Positions 33,001 to 41,810 of a DNA stretch of 64,000 nt are shown piece by piece (the stretch's first letter is position 1; each line of letters starts with the position of its first letter). A program made the translations under genes and the position numbers. Origin of the DNA: Chitinophagales bacterium (lineage in GTDB: Bacteria > Bacteroidota > Bacteroidia > Chitinophagales > UBA2359). The notes under the pieces were generated by a model. That model was not told the origin of the DNA, made no database searches, and was given only the letters and a program-made list of their open reading frames with translations. Location: assembly GCA_041392475.1 (NCBI GenBank), contig JAWKLZ010000001.1, positions 2,914,001 to 2,978,000 of the forward strand, written 5' to 3'.

Positions 33001-33110
33001 CAGTTGAACGACAGGAATTCAGCATAAACCCAAACCTTAATAGCGGACTCTACTTTATCCGACTAAGCGGCAAGGATTGGACTTGGACGGAGAAAGTGGT
33101 GGTGGATTAA
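27063..33110 (+). CDS. Giant secreted repeat protein 1, T9SS type A tail
   Basis: 2015 aa from the ATG at 27063, chosen because MQTFTKLLFTAIGFITIH begins a signal peptide; 27015 only adds a polar leader. Two kinds of module alternate. Tandem-95/VCBS-type Ig-like domains have VLxNDxGxGL … G-T-I … YxP … F-G-x-D-x-F-x-Y … D-x-x-G-N … A-x-V. SprB-like modules carry GGxPPY or SGIPPFTISGSIN. At least five Ig-like domains are visible, two of them (DNA about 29925-30215 and 30720-31000) nearly identical. The tail (last ~80 residues, ISLFPNPNNGNFTLSLELK … SGLYFIRLSGKDW) is a type A T9SS signal. Probably a surface adhesin or gliding-track-like protein. First of three tandem paralogues. Confidence 0.88.
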   Translation: MQTFTKLLFTAIGFITIHTCALAYTGNVSNPSNSILELEALSDTVETLINEPISFNVLTNDSGEGIYVNFSLQPSNGSLVWKLNGDFTYTPNNNYTGPDILVYQIRDAEGNTASANVFITVEGMEVLPLQVNIEYECMHDSTYDLWIYIVGGTPPYETLVQYGDDLVHPAYQNRLYFSDLYLSEIPSSMGFMVFVRDAENNTVLENHLLEILCHEDVVNACVAETHLELTPIISCNEGEKTIEVVASGGSGEYSYSGHFLEYSGDAVTVEDSEGCQNILFYDEVPAYTCPIAVDDVVNGAYNAPFHLKPLLNDTGDSLYISDISGLKHGTIQWKDDYFLAYYPNEGFAGIDTLEYEITDIAGNTSRAKILAVVPENDAVAIFWERDCSRAEEEGVYEINFTVAGGKPPYVIDGDFLANDYRGDEILSFVKADGDDFTITAIDKDNTAAIVQPSLSACTFLGYPSSDYTVYISCVAGESFGILTALPSNDEPTELIVSETQNGDTLLHGTNYLVEFEYGNTFEGTVFCPPIAEDDLYFNHPNFLQFPLTFNPLLNDNGHGLKLVGIETPNYGTLEWWKADGTVNYHPNADFQGVETFDYTLEDIGGNRTSATIKIVMAHPTELHITYKRDCYEVNNNGAENYTINAFVSGGKPPYQVQVNEEAFFEVTENGGDFSFEVANGEGFQIYAEDNGAVTHTATVEELEMEACSSLCEDLAIEVDLECFFGSGKGRLNYEVIGANGGFVLEGNEDGDILEIGEHYFIEIVDEQGCHTSETGQCSTEDLIVMINRDCSNAEETGIYKLEVAIIGGIPPFTISGSINETLDDYGIVSTEIEDGELYEITVVDAAGSEFYESGGEILCIVGCYNLYIENIGDIAECLCNGDMVLTFENIINPETALSIFGVWGDDNFAKEPELGDTIPANSFIDISAVIETENKCYDLFFEGEYGILGYTSDFCSPETYTLEAIDDFAVTSPGEPVTVNVLQNDTGTGLQISQILVAPSCGEILDANVTTGAIVYVVDANTTCTEDTFVYEAEDECENLVEATVTVFIEQGSDLIVQVERNCFNVAETGTYELTVTISSGIPPYTISGSINATLEEEGEISTTITDGNPYEITVTDNTGAELFEAGGETSCGHCLSNPLALESIEQIADCTCEGNMVVHFENTPISDEVISIEGTFGIGDTIPNDAYFDMYIAFTENHCYGIYLNGSPYIFGNVSDFCTPETYTIEAIDDFAVTSPGEPVTVNVLQNDTGTNLQINQILVSPSCGEIVDANVTTGDIVYVADANTTCTEDTFVYQAVDECGNLAQATVYINILQPIEDLDVQSEKDCSNAVELGYYVFNISVSGGLPPYNISGCINETLEEEGIIQLNVNVCIPCEITVIDSLGNQEKVSSLGTCPPICSEFPIDTNDAVQESFLECICDGSLIISFTPLAEVEEIQSIEGFWYENNQAIPIELGDTIPANTYFEIFEVQTDFTNYIVYTQENNFLGGFTSDFCAPQTPPSIPTLNESQSQTILCGEGDIILSLEGGGEGTTYNWYLDSDGTVPANPSTGQVWTNDELVGTGTVYVIAEDANGCQSEALGIETTRYEELRVENIETILSESCLEYQIVFDISGGNGEYTSNGIPVPAEFSSDWLATSSEDYSFEIDDNNQIFSCPSILIEGDAPDGDCFLSATGDFVTAMAGETVEIDVLQNDDGYELTVSAILQEPTCGTIINIDTETGIITYQADSDTECNTDYFMYEITDFWGNVTQASVTIFIPKENGELVVEITEDCSAVEETGFLVLYATISSGVPPFAISGSINKVLENYGQTFILLSAATSYEIQVIDSDGQEFTASNDTPCFNEELCANLQITPSYDCLITQTQDSIALLTYQTTGGDGNYSFNGNPQNDTLQNGDIYQIEVTDGNGCTAMVSDTIACNFTSIENPNPHSSIPNISLFPNPNNGNFTLSLELKQAEEVDIEILDVIGKVKLWQQLQTLPTVERQEFSINPNLNSGLYFIRLSGKDWTWTEKVVVD

Positions 33111-33230
33111 TGGCAACAAGAATTTGGGGTTTCGGAGGAATACACACTCGATGTTGATTCATGCTCTAAAAGCAAATTCCTCCGAAACCATAAATCCCTG
33201 TTCAACTATATGCAAACAACTAAAAAACAA
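33111..33230 (+). repeat. Intergenic hairpin repeat, copy 1
   Basis: 120 bp directly after the stop of giant gene 1, nearly identical to 37299-37418. It contains GGTTTCGGAGGAAT (33128-33141) and its exact complement (33176-33189), a 14-bp stem around a 34-base loop, followed by a conserved leader up to the next start. No T run follows, so it is an RNA processing or stabilising element or a duplication scar rather than a standard terminator. Confidence 0.75.
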
Positions 33231-33236
33231 CAAACA

Positions 33237-36200
33237 ATGAAAAAATTACTACTTTATATTATAATCCTGCTTACCCATTCTTCAATCCTTCTCATGGCAG
33301 AAAACCAAAACTGCACACAAGAATGTAATGCCTATACTTCAAACAAAACGCCACGTAATTCCTACTGTCAAGACCATGAAATCGACCTTCACACCAATTC
33401 CTACAACAAAGACAGCCTCTATGCCCAAACCTACCTCCTCACCTTAGAAAATGATTCAACGGTGATAGCCATGAACGCAGAAGGACTTTTCTCGGATTTG
33501 GAGCTTACCAAATATACTTCCTATTCGCTCAACTACTCCTTAGAAGATGCCACGATTCCCACAGTTGGCGAACATTTGAGCCTATTAGATGGCTGTTACC
33601 GTCTCCGAAAAAATGGACTATTTGAAGTCAGCCCTTCCATTGAAATAACAGCCGTACCTGTTTGTATAGAAGGATTTGGCTACATGATAGACCTCACAAT
33701 TACAGGAGGACAAACAGCTTATAGAGGAGCATCGGGTATCAATACCAGTTACACACTCAATTTTCAAAATAGCCGAACGCTGAATTATCGAGCTAAATGG
33801 GACGAAGAACTACATGCCGCTACCGTTAGGATAATGAACGAAGAAGCCACTCCTTTTGACATCAATAGTACAGTAAACCTTTCGGCAAAAGACGGTGATG
33901 GATTTTATGACTGTTTTGTAGAAAAAACGGTAATAATTGAAGAAACCGACACCTGCGAGATTTTTCTAAAAGCCATTCCCGACCAAACGGTCATCTACTC
34001 CAATTACCAAGACACCTTCACCTTCAATGTCTTGGACAACGACATTGGAGATGACTTTTACCTAAGTGGTCTTTCCAATGTACCCAACGACTTAAAGGTG
34101 AGTTGGAAACTAAATGGAGATATTTCGCTCACCGCTACCACTAACTTCTGTCCCGAAAACTATGCAGAAGAAATCACCTACCGCATCAAAGACAATCATG
34201 GGAACGAAAGTGAAGCTATTGTCACGGTTTATGTTTTTCGGGAAGACAAAATAGAAATAGACTATGATTGGGATTGCACTTATGTCCAAGAAGACCCTAT
34301 TAGTGTGTATGTTTTTATATCAGGCGGTTTGTTTCCAAAATACATTTCAGGCACAACAAACCTAATACTTTACCAACCCGATACACTCGAACTACTTGTT
34401 CCAGATGGCTATGGATTTCCTATTTCTCTTTCTATCGTGGACACATTAGGACACGAAACTTATTTTGAAGAATATGGTGTATATTGCCACCATTACTATA
34501 CTCCTATCACACCCGACATTGAGTGCATCACAGACAATTCTGCCAGCTATGGTTTTAGTGATTATACGCTCCAGTATCATGGCTTTGATGAAGAAGACAT
34601 TTTTGGTATGCCCAACAACAGCATCTTATACAATGGTGATTATTATTTCAGTTATTTTCAAGACTATTGGGGAGTCTATTATGGTTCAGGTTCTTATGGC
34701 ACCATCTCCTGTTTCAAGGCCCACCCCGATTACCTCAAAACCCGTTTCCACACCAAAACCGCTGCCATCAATGTCCTCTGCAACGATATTTCACTCACGC
34801 CACAATTGGCAGACATAGACGAACCGCAAAACGGCACATTGCAATGGGAAACAAACGGAAATGTGTTTTATACACCCAATGAAGGTTTTTTGGGTTTGGA
34901 GCGATTGATTTATACCCTTCAAAATGCAGAAGGCACAACCGACACCTCTATTTTGACCATTGAAGTCACCGCAGTAGATGGTATTTCAACCAAACCTCCA
35001 CTATTGAAGGTCAATGACCAGCGAGATTGCAGCGATTTTGAAGCTACAGGATTGTACCAAGTCTATCTGCACATTGAAGGCGGTTATCCTCCTTACACAC
35101 TCACAGGCGACACCAGTTTGGTAATAGACACAGCAGGAATATTTGGACCTTTTGATTATTCCGACACAGAAGGCTACTATTTTTTGGTGAGAGATGCCAT
35201 GCACTATTTCACCGAAATCGACGAAAAACTCTGTCAAGCCAACTGTGCAAACGATGGCTATTTCACCGAAACTTACCATTTGATTTGTCAAGACGATAAC
35301 CGAGCTATTTTGGAATACCAAACAGAATGTGTGGAGGAACTCAAATATTACTACGATTACTATTTGTTGGGCAATCAAAATGGCGACACATTGGATGTTT
35401 GGGAAACGTTTGATGTCTATGCAGTTGAAGCCTACGAATTAGATACGATATGGCATTTGCACGGCATCAATGACTGTCAAATACTGCCCGAACTCACTGC
35501 GATGAATGACACCATTTTCGCCAAAGCCGACACCTTCAAAATCTTCAATGTATTTGGAAACGACATCGGCAATGATTTGAAAATGATTGACGTTTTCTCC
35601 ACAAACGAAACCGCTAACTTTACTTGGGTCGCCAATGGAAGCATATATTTTGAAGCAGGCAGTGAAGCCGATACTACGGTGCTGCAATATGTCGTCAGTG
35701 ATAAATATGGGCAGAAAGATACTGCAGAGGTTTGGGTGAGGACTTATAAGCTATTTAGGCTTGAGGCAGAAAAAGATTGCAGCAGTATTATTCCCAATGA
35801 GTTTTGTCGTTATACGCTAAATGCTATTATGTTCAATGGTGTTCCTCCTTATGAGTTAAAAGTGTTTGATGCAGCCAATGACAGTGTTTTATTCACAGGA
35901 ATTTTTGAAGACCCATTTAGTTTTTATACAGATTACATACTTTATAGAAGCATTGATATTTATTTAACTGCAACAGATGCATTGGGAACTGAAATTTTAG
36001 AACATATACCCTCTATTTGCTCTTCTTTTGGATGTGCCTATTACACCTGCAATGAAGACTGTTTCGACACAAATTTAGCCATTGAAAATGTCCGATATGT
36101 TTGCAATGGAGATGGAACAGTTGATTTAGAATATGATATTACAGGTGGAGACGGTAATTACAAAATAGAATGTGGTTATGAGTCAGGTGCAATATTGGAT

Positions 36201-37298
36201 ATAAATGACATCATAGAAATTGATTACAACATAGTCGTTTTAGATGGAAACAATTGTTCAGCCGAAGTATTTGTAAATCCTTTTGAAGGCTGCCTTCCCA
36301 CTCTCCAAAACGATACGCTCTACCTCCAAACCAACACATCTTCCTCCTTCAATATCTTAGCAAACGATATCGGAGAAGGACTGCAATTAGATACCATTTT
36401 TGCAGCAAACGAAAACCTTTCTTTCACTTGGCAACCAGACGGAACCATTCAATTTGAAGCCCAAAACGACACCTCTACTACCTTACTTCAATACGTCACC
36501 ACCGACCTATTCAGCCAACAAGACACCGCCCAAATTTTTGTCCAAATATTGCCTCAATTTATGGCAAGCTACGAAATAGATTGCAGTCAAGCAGACAGCA
36601 CGGGCTTGGTGAATATTCAAGTCACCTTCAATGGCGGGGCAGCGCCTTATCAGGTAACAGGCGTTTTCAATGAGGTCTTTGAAGAAGCAGGTTCATTCAG
36701 TTTTACCTTAGCCGATAATTCATCTTTAGAACTCGAACTAAGTTCCATTCTTTTGAATACTACCATCACTTTCAACGATTACACCTCTTGCGCCCAAATC
36801 TGCGCCAATCTCCAAATCACCCCAACTTACGACTGCCTCATCACCCAAACCCAAGACTCCATCGCTCTCCTAACTTATCAAACCACAGGAGGCGACGGAA
36901 ACTACACCTTCAATGGCACCCCCCAAAACGACACCCTTCAAAATGGCGACATTTACCAAATTGAAGTCACCGATGGAAACGGCTGCACTGCAATGGTTTC
37001 CGACACCATCGCCTGTAATTTCACTTCAATAGAAAACCCAAACCCCCATTCTTCAATTCCCAACATCAGCCTATTCCCCAACCCCAACAACGGCAATTTC
37101 ACCCTTTCCCTCGAATTGAAGCAAGCGGAGGAAGTAGATATTGAGATACTGGATATCATGGGTCGAGTACAAGTGAAAACTCGCCGTCGTTTGAAAAACA
37201 CGGCGACGTTTGAGCGACACGACTTACCAAGCGGACTCTACTTCATCCGAGTCAGCGGCAAGGATTGGACTTGGACGGAGAAGGTGGTGGTGGAGTAA
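33237..37298 (+). CDS. Giant secreted repeat protein 2, T9SS type A tail
   Basis: 1353 aa from the ATG at 33237 (MKKLLLYIIILLTHSSILLM, signal peptide); the in-frame ATG at 33210 lies in the conserved leader repeat. The N-terminal ~250 residues are unlike those of its neighbours. Then Ig-like domains with VLDNDIGDDFYLSGL, VFGNDIGNDLKMI and ILANDIGEGLQLDTI alternate with Cys-rich and GGxPPY modules. The last ~165 residues (DNA 36797-37298) are almost identical to those of genes 1 and 3, except for a divergent patch (LDIMGRVQVKTRRRLKNTATFERH). T9SS type A tail ends in DWTWTEKVVVE. Surface or secreted; function unknown. Recently duplicated or gene-converted family. Confidence 0.87.
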   Translation: MKKLLLYIIILLTHSSILLMAENQNCTQECNAYTSNKTPRNSYCQDHEIDLHTNSYNKDSLYAQTYLLTLENDSTVIAMNAEGLFSDLELTKYTSYSLNYSLEDATIPTVGEHLSLLDGCYRLRKNGLFEVSPSIEITAVPVCIEGFGYMIDLTITGGQTAYRGASGINTSYTLNFQNSRTLNYRAKWDEELHAATVRIMNEEATPFDINSTVNLSAKDGDGFYDCFVEKTVIIEETDTCEIFLKAIPDQTVIYSNYQDTFTFNVLDNDIGDDFYLSGLSNVPNDLKVSWKLNGDISLTATTNFCPENYAEEITYRIKDNHGNESEAIVTVYVFREDKIEIDYDWDCTYVQEDPISVYVFISGGLFPKYISGTTNLILYQPDTLELLVPDGYGFPISLSIVDTLGHETYFEEYGVYCHHYYTPITPDIECITDNSASYGFSDYTLQYHGFDEEDIFGMPNNSILYNGDYYFSYFQDYWGVYYGSGSYGTISCFKAHPDYLKTRFHTKTAAINVLCNDISLTPQLADIDEPQNGTLQWETNGNVFYTPNEGFLGLERLIYTLQNAEGTTDTSILTIEVTAVDGISTKPPLLKVNDQRDCSDFEATGLYQVYLHIEGGYPPYTLTGDTSLVIDTAGIFGPFDYSDTEGYYFLVRDAMHYFTEIDEKLCQANCANDGYFTETYHLICQDDNRAILEYQTECVEELKYYYDYYLLGNQNGDTLDVWETFDVYAVEAYELDTIWHLHGINDCQILPELTAMNDTIFAKADTFKIFNVFGNDIGNDLKMIDVFSTNETANFTWVANGSIYFEAGSEADTTVLQYVVSDKYGQKDTAEVWVRTYKLFRLEAEKDCSSIIPNEFCRYTLNAIMFNGVPPYELKVFDAANDSVLFTGIFEDPFSFYTDYILYRSIDIYLTATDALGTEILEHIPSICSSFGCAYYTCNEDCFDTNLAIENVRYVCNGDGTVDLEYDITGGDGNYKIECGYESGAILDINDIIEIDYNIVVLDGNNCSAEVFVNPFEGCLPTLQNDTLYLQTNTSSSFNILANDIGEGLQLDTIFAANENLSFTWQPDGTIQFEAQNDTSTTLLQYVTTDLFSQQDTAQIFVQILPQFMASYEIDCSQADSTGLVNIQVTFNGGAAPYQVTGVFNEVFEEAGSFSFTLADNSSLELELSSILLNTTITFNDYTSCAQICANLQITPTYDCLITQTQDSIALLTYQTTGGDGNYTFNGTPQNDTLQNGDIYQIEVTDGNGCTAMVSDTIACNFTSIENPNPHSSIPNISLFPNPNNGNFTLSLELKQAEEVDIEILDIMGRVQVKTRRRLKNTATFERHDLPSGLYFIRVSGKDWTWTEKVVVE

Positions 37299-37418
37299 TG
37301 GCAACAAGAATTTGGGGTTTCGGAGGAATACACACTCGATGTGGGTTCATGCTCTAAAAGCAAATTCCTCCGAATCCATAAATTTTTGTTCAACTATATG
37401 CAAACAACTAAAAAACAA
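37299..37418 (+). repeat. Intergenic hairpin repeat, copy 2
   Basis: Same 120 bp as 33111-33230 with a few substitutions. Stem arms at 37316-37329 and 37364-37377 with one mismatch (CCGAATCC in place of CCGAAACC). Confidence 0.75.
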
Positions 37419-37419
37419 A

Positions 37420-40400
37420 ATGAAAAACCTACAACTATCCCTGATTTTCATTTTTCTCTGTATTCTACATTTGCAGGGAAACTTATTGGCTGCAACCAAC
37501 ATAGCAGAAGAACTTAGCATTACCTACGATCATAACTGCTTTGAAGCAAACGCTAATGACAGCACTTTTTATGAATTCATTCTAACTGTTTCGGGAGGCG
37601 TTCCGCCCTATTATGTTTACATCAATCCACAAACTTTTTTTGAAGTTGCTGTAAGCAATGAACCTTATAGTTTTCTAGCAACAGTTGGAGAAGAATTCAG
37701 CCTGTTTGTCAAAGATAGCGACACGATTCCCAATGAGTTGTTCATCCCCAAAATAGACATCCCTTCCTGTGGTAGTTTGTGTGAAGATTTGTCTTTTGAG
37801 GTGGATATAGAATGTCAAGACGATGGCACAAAGATTTTGCATTTTGAAGTAGAAGGAGCAAATGGTGGGTATTCGGTTTATGGGAATCAAGATGGTGACA
37901 CTTTGCAGATTGGGGAAACTTATTGGGTTGAAGTTGTGGACGAACAGGGCTGCACGAAAACCGAAAATGGAGCATATTCTGCCATATTGCAACCAAAAAA
38001 TGATTGGGTAGGAACGACTAATTTTGAAGCAATACACATTGATGTATTGTCAAACGACAAAGGAGATTGTCTGACCTTATCAGATATTCTCGTTTCTCCT
38101 ACTTGCGGAACAATTGTAGCCTTCGACCAAATAACAGGGATTGTTTCTTATCAAGTCGACATAGGTAGTCACTGTACGGAGGATGGCTTTGTGTATGAAG
38201 TGATAGATGCTCATGGTAATACAGCACAGGCAAAAGTAGTCATTTCTTTACCTCAGCAAGATTTGGTTGTTGAAGTAAGCAGAGATTGTTGGTCAGCAAG
38301 TGAGTATCTCAATTATATTGTGACCGTTGAAATCTTTAGTGGCATTCCTCCCTTCTATATTTCGGGAAGCATCTATACCACATTGGAGGAGTTGGGAAGT
38401 GTGAGTATCGAGATTGAAAATGGCCATCCTTATGAAATAACCGTGACAGATGCTTTGGAGAACATTTTTTTCGTTTCCGAATATCTTAATTGTCACAGTG
38501 AATGTCCTATCGTTTATTCCTATGAATACAACAATTGGGCAGACTGTACTTGTGAGAAAGACCTCATCCTACATTTCAACGATTTATTTGAAGAAGGAGA
38601 AGAAGTAACCCACATTGACGGGATTTGGAATTACCAAAATGAATATGGATATCTTTCTATTGGAGATACAATTCCCGCCAATGCCCATATCATGATTTTT
38701 CGAGTATCTACCAATCTGAATTGTTATACCTTTGATGATTATCATGGACTTTTATCAGGTTTAGCAAAGAATTTTTGTCCTTACTCTGCGTATGGTTTTG
38801 AGGCAAACGATGATTATATCTCGGCAATAAAAGGCTTTCCAGTTTTGATAGATGTATTGGCAAACGATGGAGGAAAAGATTTGAAAGTAGAGGGACTTTA
38901 TGGAACTCTTGACTGTGGTGAACTTATTGAATTCAACGAAGAAACAGGAATCATCACATACTTACCAGACGACAATTCTTGTAATTCAGACTCTTTTCAG
39001 TACAAAGTAGAAGATATTTGCGGTGATACAGAATATGGTAGGGTCTATATAAACATTGAAAGTCCAGGAGAACTCACCGTACAAATCGAAAAAGATTGCT
39101 CTGATGACAATAACGATTTTTACACCCTATCTGCAACGATTTTAGATGGATATCCACCTTTCACCATCACAGGAAGCATCAACGAAACACTGAATGAATT
39201 CGACAGTATTTCCACCTCACTCGATGTCAATACCCCTTACGAAGTTCGTGTCGAGGATGCATTGGGAAGAATATTTCATGAACAAGGAGCATCTTGTAAC
39301 TCCACTTGTCAATCCTTCTACGTCCAAGGAATCGCCGAAGTAGCTCAGTGTATCTGTAATCAAGAAATGGCTTTCACACTTCCCTATTTAATCACAGAAG
39401 AAGAAGTTTTGGGCATTGAAGGAACTTGGTACAATGAAAGTCAAAATGGTGAAATTGCTTTGGGGGATACCATTCCAAGCGATGCTTATTATGAAATAAA
39501 CGGCTTTTTTACTGCAAATGAATGTTACGATTTCAAAAAAACAGATGGCTCAAACCTATTTGGTTGGGTAAATGAGGTTTGCACTTTTGTTCCTAATATT
39601 GAAGCTGCAAACGATGTTGCAACCAGATTTTTAGGCGACCCAAGTCCCATTTTGATTCCCGTACTCCAAAATGATACAGGTGCAAATTTACGCATCACCC
39701 AAATCATTGAGCAGCCCACTTGCGGCGAAGTTACCATCTTCAATCCAGAAGGAATCATCAGCTACCAGCCCAATTCATTATGCTCGGAAGATATTTTTAA
39801 ATACGAAGTAGAAGACAACTGTGGAAATTCGGCTGTTGCCAACGTTTATATTTTCTCAAGTTCAAACACTACACATTTGTCTGTTGAAGTAGAAGAAGAT
39901 TGTACTCAAGTTATAGAATTGGGTTATTACATACTCAATATCAACATCCAAAATGGCATTGCTCCCTTTGTTTTTCAGGGAAGCATGAATATTACCGTAG
40001 ATAGCAAAGGACTCATTAACACAACTATTTCGGCAGGCACTCCCTATTCAATCGCAATAACCGATGCCATTGGCAATGCTTTTGTGGCCTCCAACGAAAA
40101 CCCCTGTTTCTATGACGAAATCTGTGCAACCCTCCAAATTACCCCCTCTTACGATTGTTTCATAGCCCAAAACCACGATACAATTGCTTTCCTTACGTAT
40201 GAAGCCATAGGTGGTCACGGCAATTATACCTTCAATGGTCACAATCCATCCAATTTTCTTCAAAATGGCGACATTTACCAAATTGAAGTCACCGACGGAA
40301 ATGGCTGCACTGCAATGGTTTCCGACACCATCGCCTGTAATTTCACTTCAATAGAAAACCCAAACCCCCATTCTTCAATACCCAAAATCCACCTCTACCC

Positions 40401-40629
40401 CAACCCCAACAACGGCAATTTCACCCTTTCCCTCGAATTGAAGCAAGCGGAGGAAGTGGATATTGAGATATTGGATATTACAGGACGAGTGAAACTTTGG
40501 CAACAGTTGCAAACTTTGCCAACAGTTGAACGGCATACATTTGAGCAACAGGGCTTACCAAGCGGACTCTACTTCATCCGACTAAGCGGCAAGGATTGGA
40601 TTTGGACGGAGAAGGTGGTGGTAAATTGA
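37420..40629 (+). CDS. Giant secreted repeat protein 3, T9SS type A tail
   Basis: 1069 aa from the ATG at 37420, where NLQLSLIFIFLCILHLQG forms a signal peptide. The longer frame from 37210 would run through the 3' end of gene 2 in another frame and through the repeat, so it is rejected. SprB-like modules (VSGGVPPYYVYI, IFSGIPPFYISGSIY, ILDGYPPFTITGSINE) alternate with Ig-like modules (VLSNDKGDCLTLSDILVSPTCGTI, VLANDGGKDLKVEGL, VLQNDTGANLRITQI). The C-terminal block shared with genes 1 and 2 starts at about DNA 40120 and ends in a type A T9SS tail. Many Cys pairs suggest disulphide-stabilised modules. Last of the three tandem genes; role at the cell surface inferred. Confidence 0.88.
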   Translation: MKNLQLSLIFIFLCILHLQGNLLAATNIAEELSITYDHNCFEANANDSTFYEFILTVSGGVPPYYVYINPQTFFEVAVSNEPYSFLATVGEEFSLFVKDSDTIPNELFIPKIDIPSCGSLCEDLSFEVDIECQDDGTKILHFEVEGANGGYSVYGNQDGDTLQIGETYWVEVVDEQGCTKTENGAYSAILQPKNDWVGTTNFEAIHIDVLSNDKGDCLTLSDILVSPTCGTIVAFDQITGIVSYQVDIGSHCTEDGFVYEVIDAHGNTAQAKVVISLPQQDLVVEVSRDCWSASEYLNYIVTVEIFSGIPPFYISGSIYTTLEELGSVSIEIENGHPYEITVTDALENIFFVSEYLNCHSECPIVYSYEYNNWADCTCEKDLILHFNDLFEEGEEVTHIDGIWNYQNEYGYLSIGDTIPANAHIMIFRVSTNLNCYTFDDYHGLLSGLAKNFCPYSAYGFEANDDYISAIKGFPVLIDVLANDGGKDLKVEGLYGTLDCGELIEFNEETGIITYLPDDNSCNSDSFQYKVEDICGDTEYGRVYINIESPGELTVQIEKDCSDDNNDFYTLSATILDGYPPFTITGSINETLNEFDSISTSLDVNTPYEVRVEDALGRIFHEQGASCNSTCQSFYVQGIAEVAQCICNQEMAFTLPYLITEEEVLGIEGTWYNESQNGEIALGDTIPSDAYYEINGFFTANECYDFKKTDGSNLFGWVNEVCTFVPNIEAANDVATRFLGDPSPILIPVLQNDTGANLRITQIIEQPTCGEVTIFNPEGIISYQPNSLCSEDIFKYEVEDNCGNSAVANVYIFSSSNTTHLSVEVEEDCTQVIELGYYILNINIQNGIAPFVFQGSMNITVDSKGLINTTISAGTPYSIAITDAIGNAFVASNENPCFYDEICATLQITPSYDCFIAQNHDTIAFLTYEAIGGHGNYTFNGHNPSNFLQNGDIYQIEVTDGNGCTAMVSDTIACNFTSIENPNPHSSIPKIHLYPNPNNGNFTLSLELKQAEEVDIEILDITGRVKLWQQLQTLPTVERHTFEQQGLPSGLYFIRLSGKDWIWTEKVVVN

Positions 40630-40706
40630 AAATTTTAGGATGTTCTGCTATATTTACACATCCAATTAAAGGCAGACTACGTTTCCACTTTTGACCAATT
40701 TATTCA

Positions 40707-41810
40707 ATGACCACAAACCCCTCACAAAATATGGTAAAATCTAATAGAATAGAATACCTTGATTCCATTAGAGGAATTGCAGCAATGATGGTTGTATTTT
40801 ACCATTTTATTGGTTGGCATTGGGGAGAAACTCAAACTTTCCATCTTGCATCCCTTGTATTCAATGGTGCAGATGCCGTTTCCTTCTTTTTTGTATTGAG
40901 TGGTTTTGTCCTGTCTTACAAATACTTACATTTTGATGAAGAGCTAAACATCAAGAAATACACCTACAATAGGGTATGGCGACTTTACCCAGCCTTTATT
41001 GTTACTATCCTACTGAACTACCTCTATTGGAGCCGCTTCAATTCGGGAATCGACATTTTGAAGGAAGTATTTTTGAACCTGCACCGCCCTCTGTGGACAG
41101 AACTCATGATGGTCAGAGGACAGCACATGTATTATATTCCTGGATGGACTTTGGGAATTGAAATGGCTTTGTCTTTACTGATGCCCTTTCTTATCATTGC
41201 CGCTGTTAAAAATATCCGATTGATATGGTGGTTTATTCCCGTTTCGATGTTCATGGGTCCTCAATATATCAGCCCTTTCACCATGCACTTTTGCTTTGGA
41301 ATCATCTTGGCTTACTATTATCCACAAATAAAAGACTACACCTTCAAAGAAAGCAAATATTATTCTTATCGGTGGTTGATAGCCCTTGTCGTATTCCTAT
41401 TGTTCTCCATTAGACACATAGAGCGAATGTTGGGCAGCTTCGGAAAAGTTTACCAAAAAATTGCAGAGTTTTTGAAATTAGACCTTTTTCACTTTACAGG
41501 ATTCGCCTCTTTTGTAATCCTATTGTTTGTCATCAACAATCAAAAAGTACAAGATTTTTTGAATGGAAAAATACTGCACTTTATCGGCAAGGTTTCCTAC
41601 TCTATCTACCTGATGCACTGGCTAATAGTCGTCATTATTATGGAAAGATGGGAAAGAGTCGTAGCCTTTTGGGGTTCTACAGAGTTGGCTTTTGCTACCA
41701 TGCTACCTTTTACCATTATAGCAACCATAGCTTCTGCAACTTTCATGTATTACTTCGTTGAAAAACCCTGTATTGCTTACTCAAAGCGGGTCTCCAGTAA
41801 GTTTTCATAA
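40707..41810 (+). CDS. Acyltransferase family 3 membrane protein
   Basis: 367 aa (359 from the second ATG at 40731, which begins VKSNRIEYLDSIRGIAAMMV, the usual family start). About ten membrane helices. Family motifs are DSIRGIAAMMVVFYHF (His of the active site in TM1), RVWRLYPAF, and a late LMHWLIV followed by the YFVEKPC segment. OafA/YrhL-type enzymes move acetyl or other acyl groups onto surface sugars such as O-antigen, peptidoglycan or exopolysaccharide. The 3' end overlaps the convergent aminopeptidase gene by 6 bp. The substrate is not visible. Confidence 0.9.
   Translation: MTTNPSQNMVKSNRIEYLDSIRGIAAMMVVFYHFIGWHWGETQTFHLASLVFNGADAVSFFFVLSGFVLSYKYLHFDEELNIKKYTYNRVWRLYPAFIVTILLNYLYWSRFNSGIDILKEVFLNLHRPLWTELMMVRGQHMYYIPGWTLGIEMALSLLMPFLIIAAVKNIRLIWWFIPVSMFMGPQYISPFTMHFCFGIILAYYYPQIKDYTFKESKYYSYRWLIALVVFLLFSIRHIERMLGSFGKVYQKIAEFLKLDLFHFTGFASFVILLFVINNQKVQDFLNGKILHFIGKVSYSIYLMHWLIVVIIMERWERVVAFWGSTELAFATMLPFTIIATIASATFMYYFVEKPCIAYSKRVSSKFS

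Noticed and set aside
37210..37419. N-terminal extension of giant protein 3
   Set aside because: It reads through the 3' end of gene 2 in another frame and through the intergenic repeat; the signal peptide begins at 37420.
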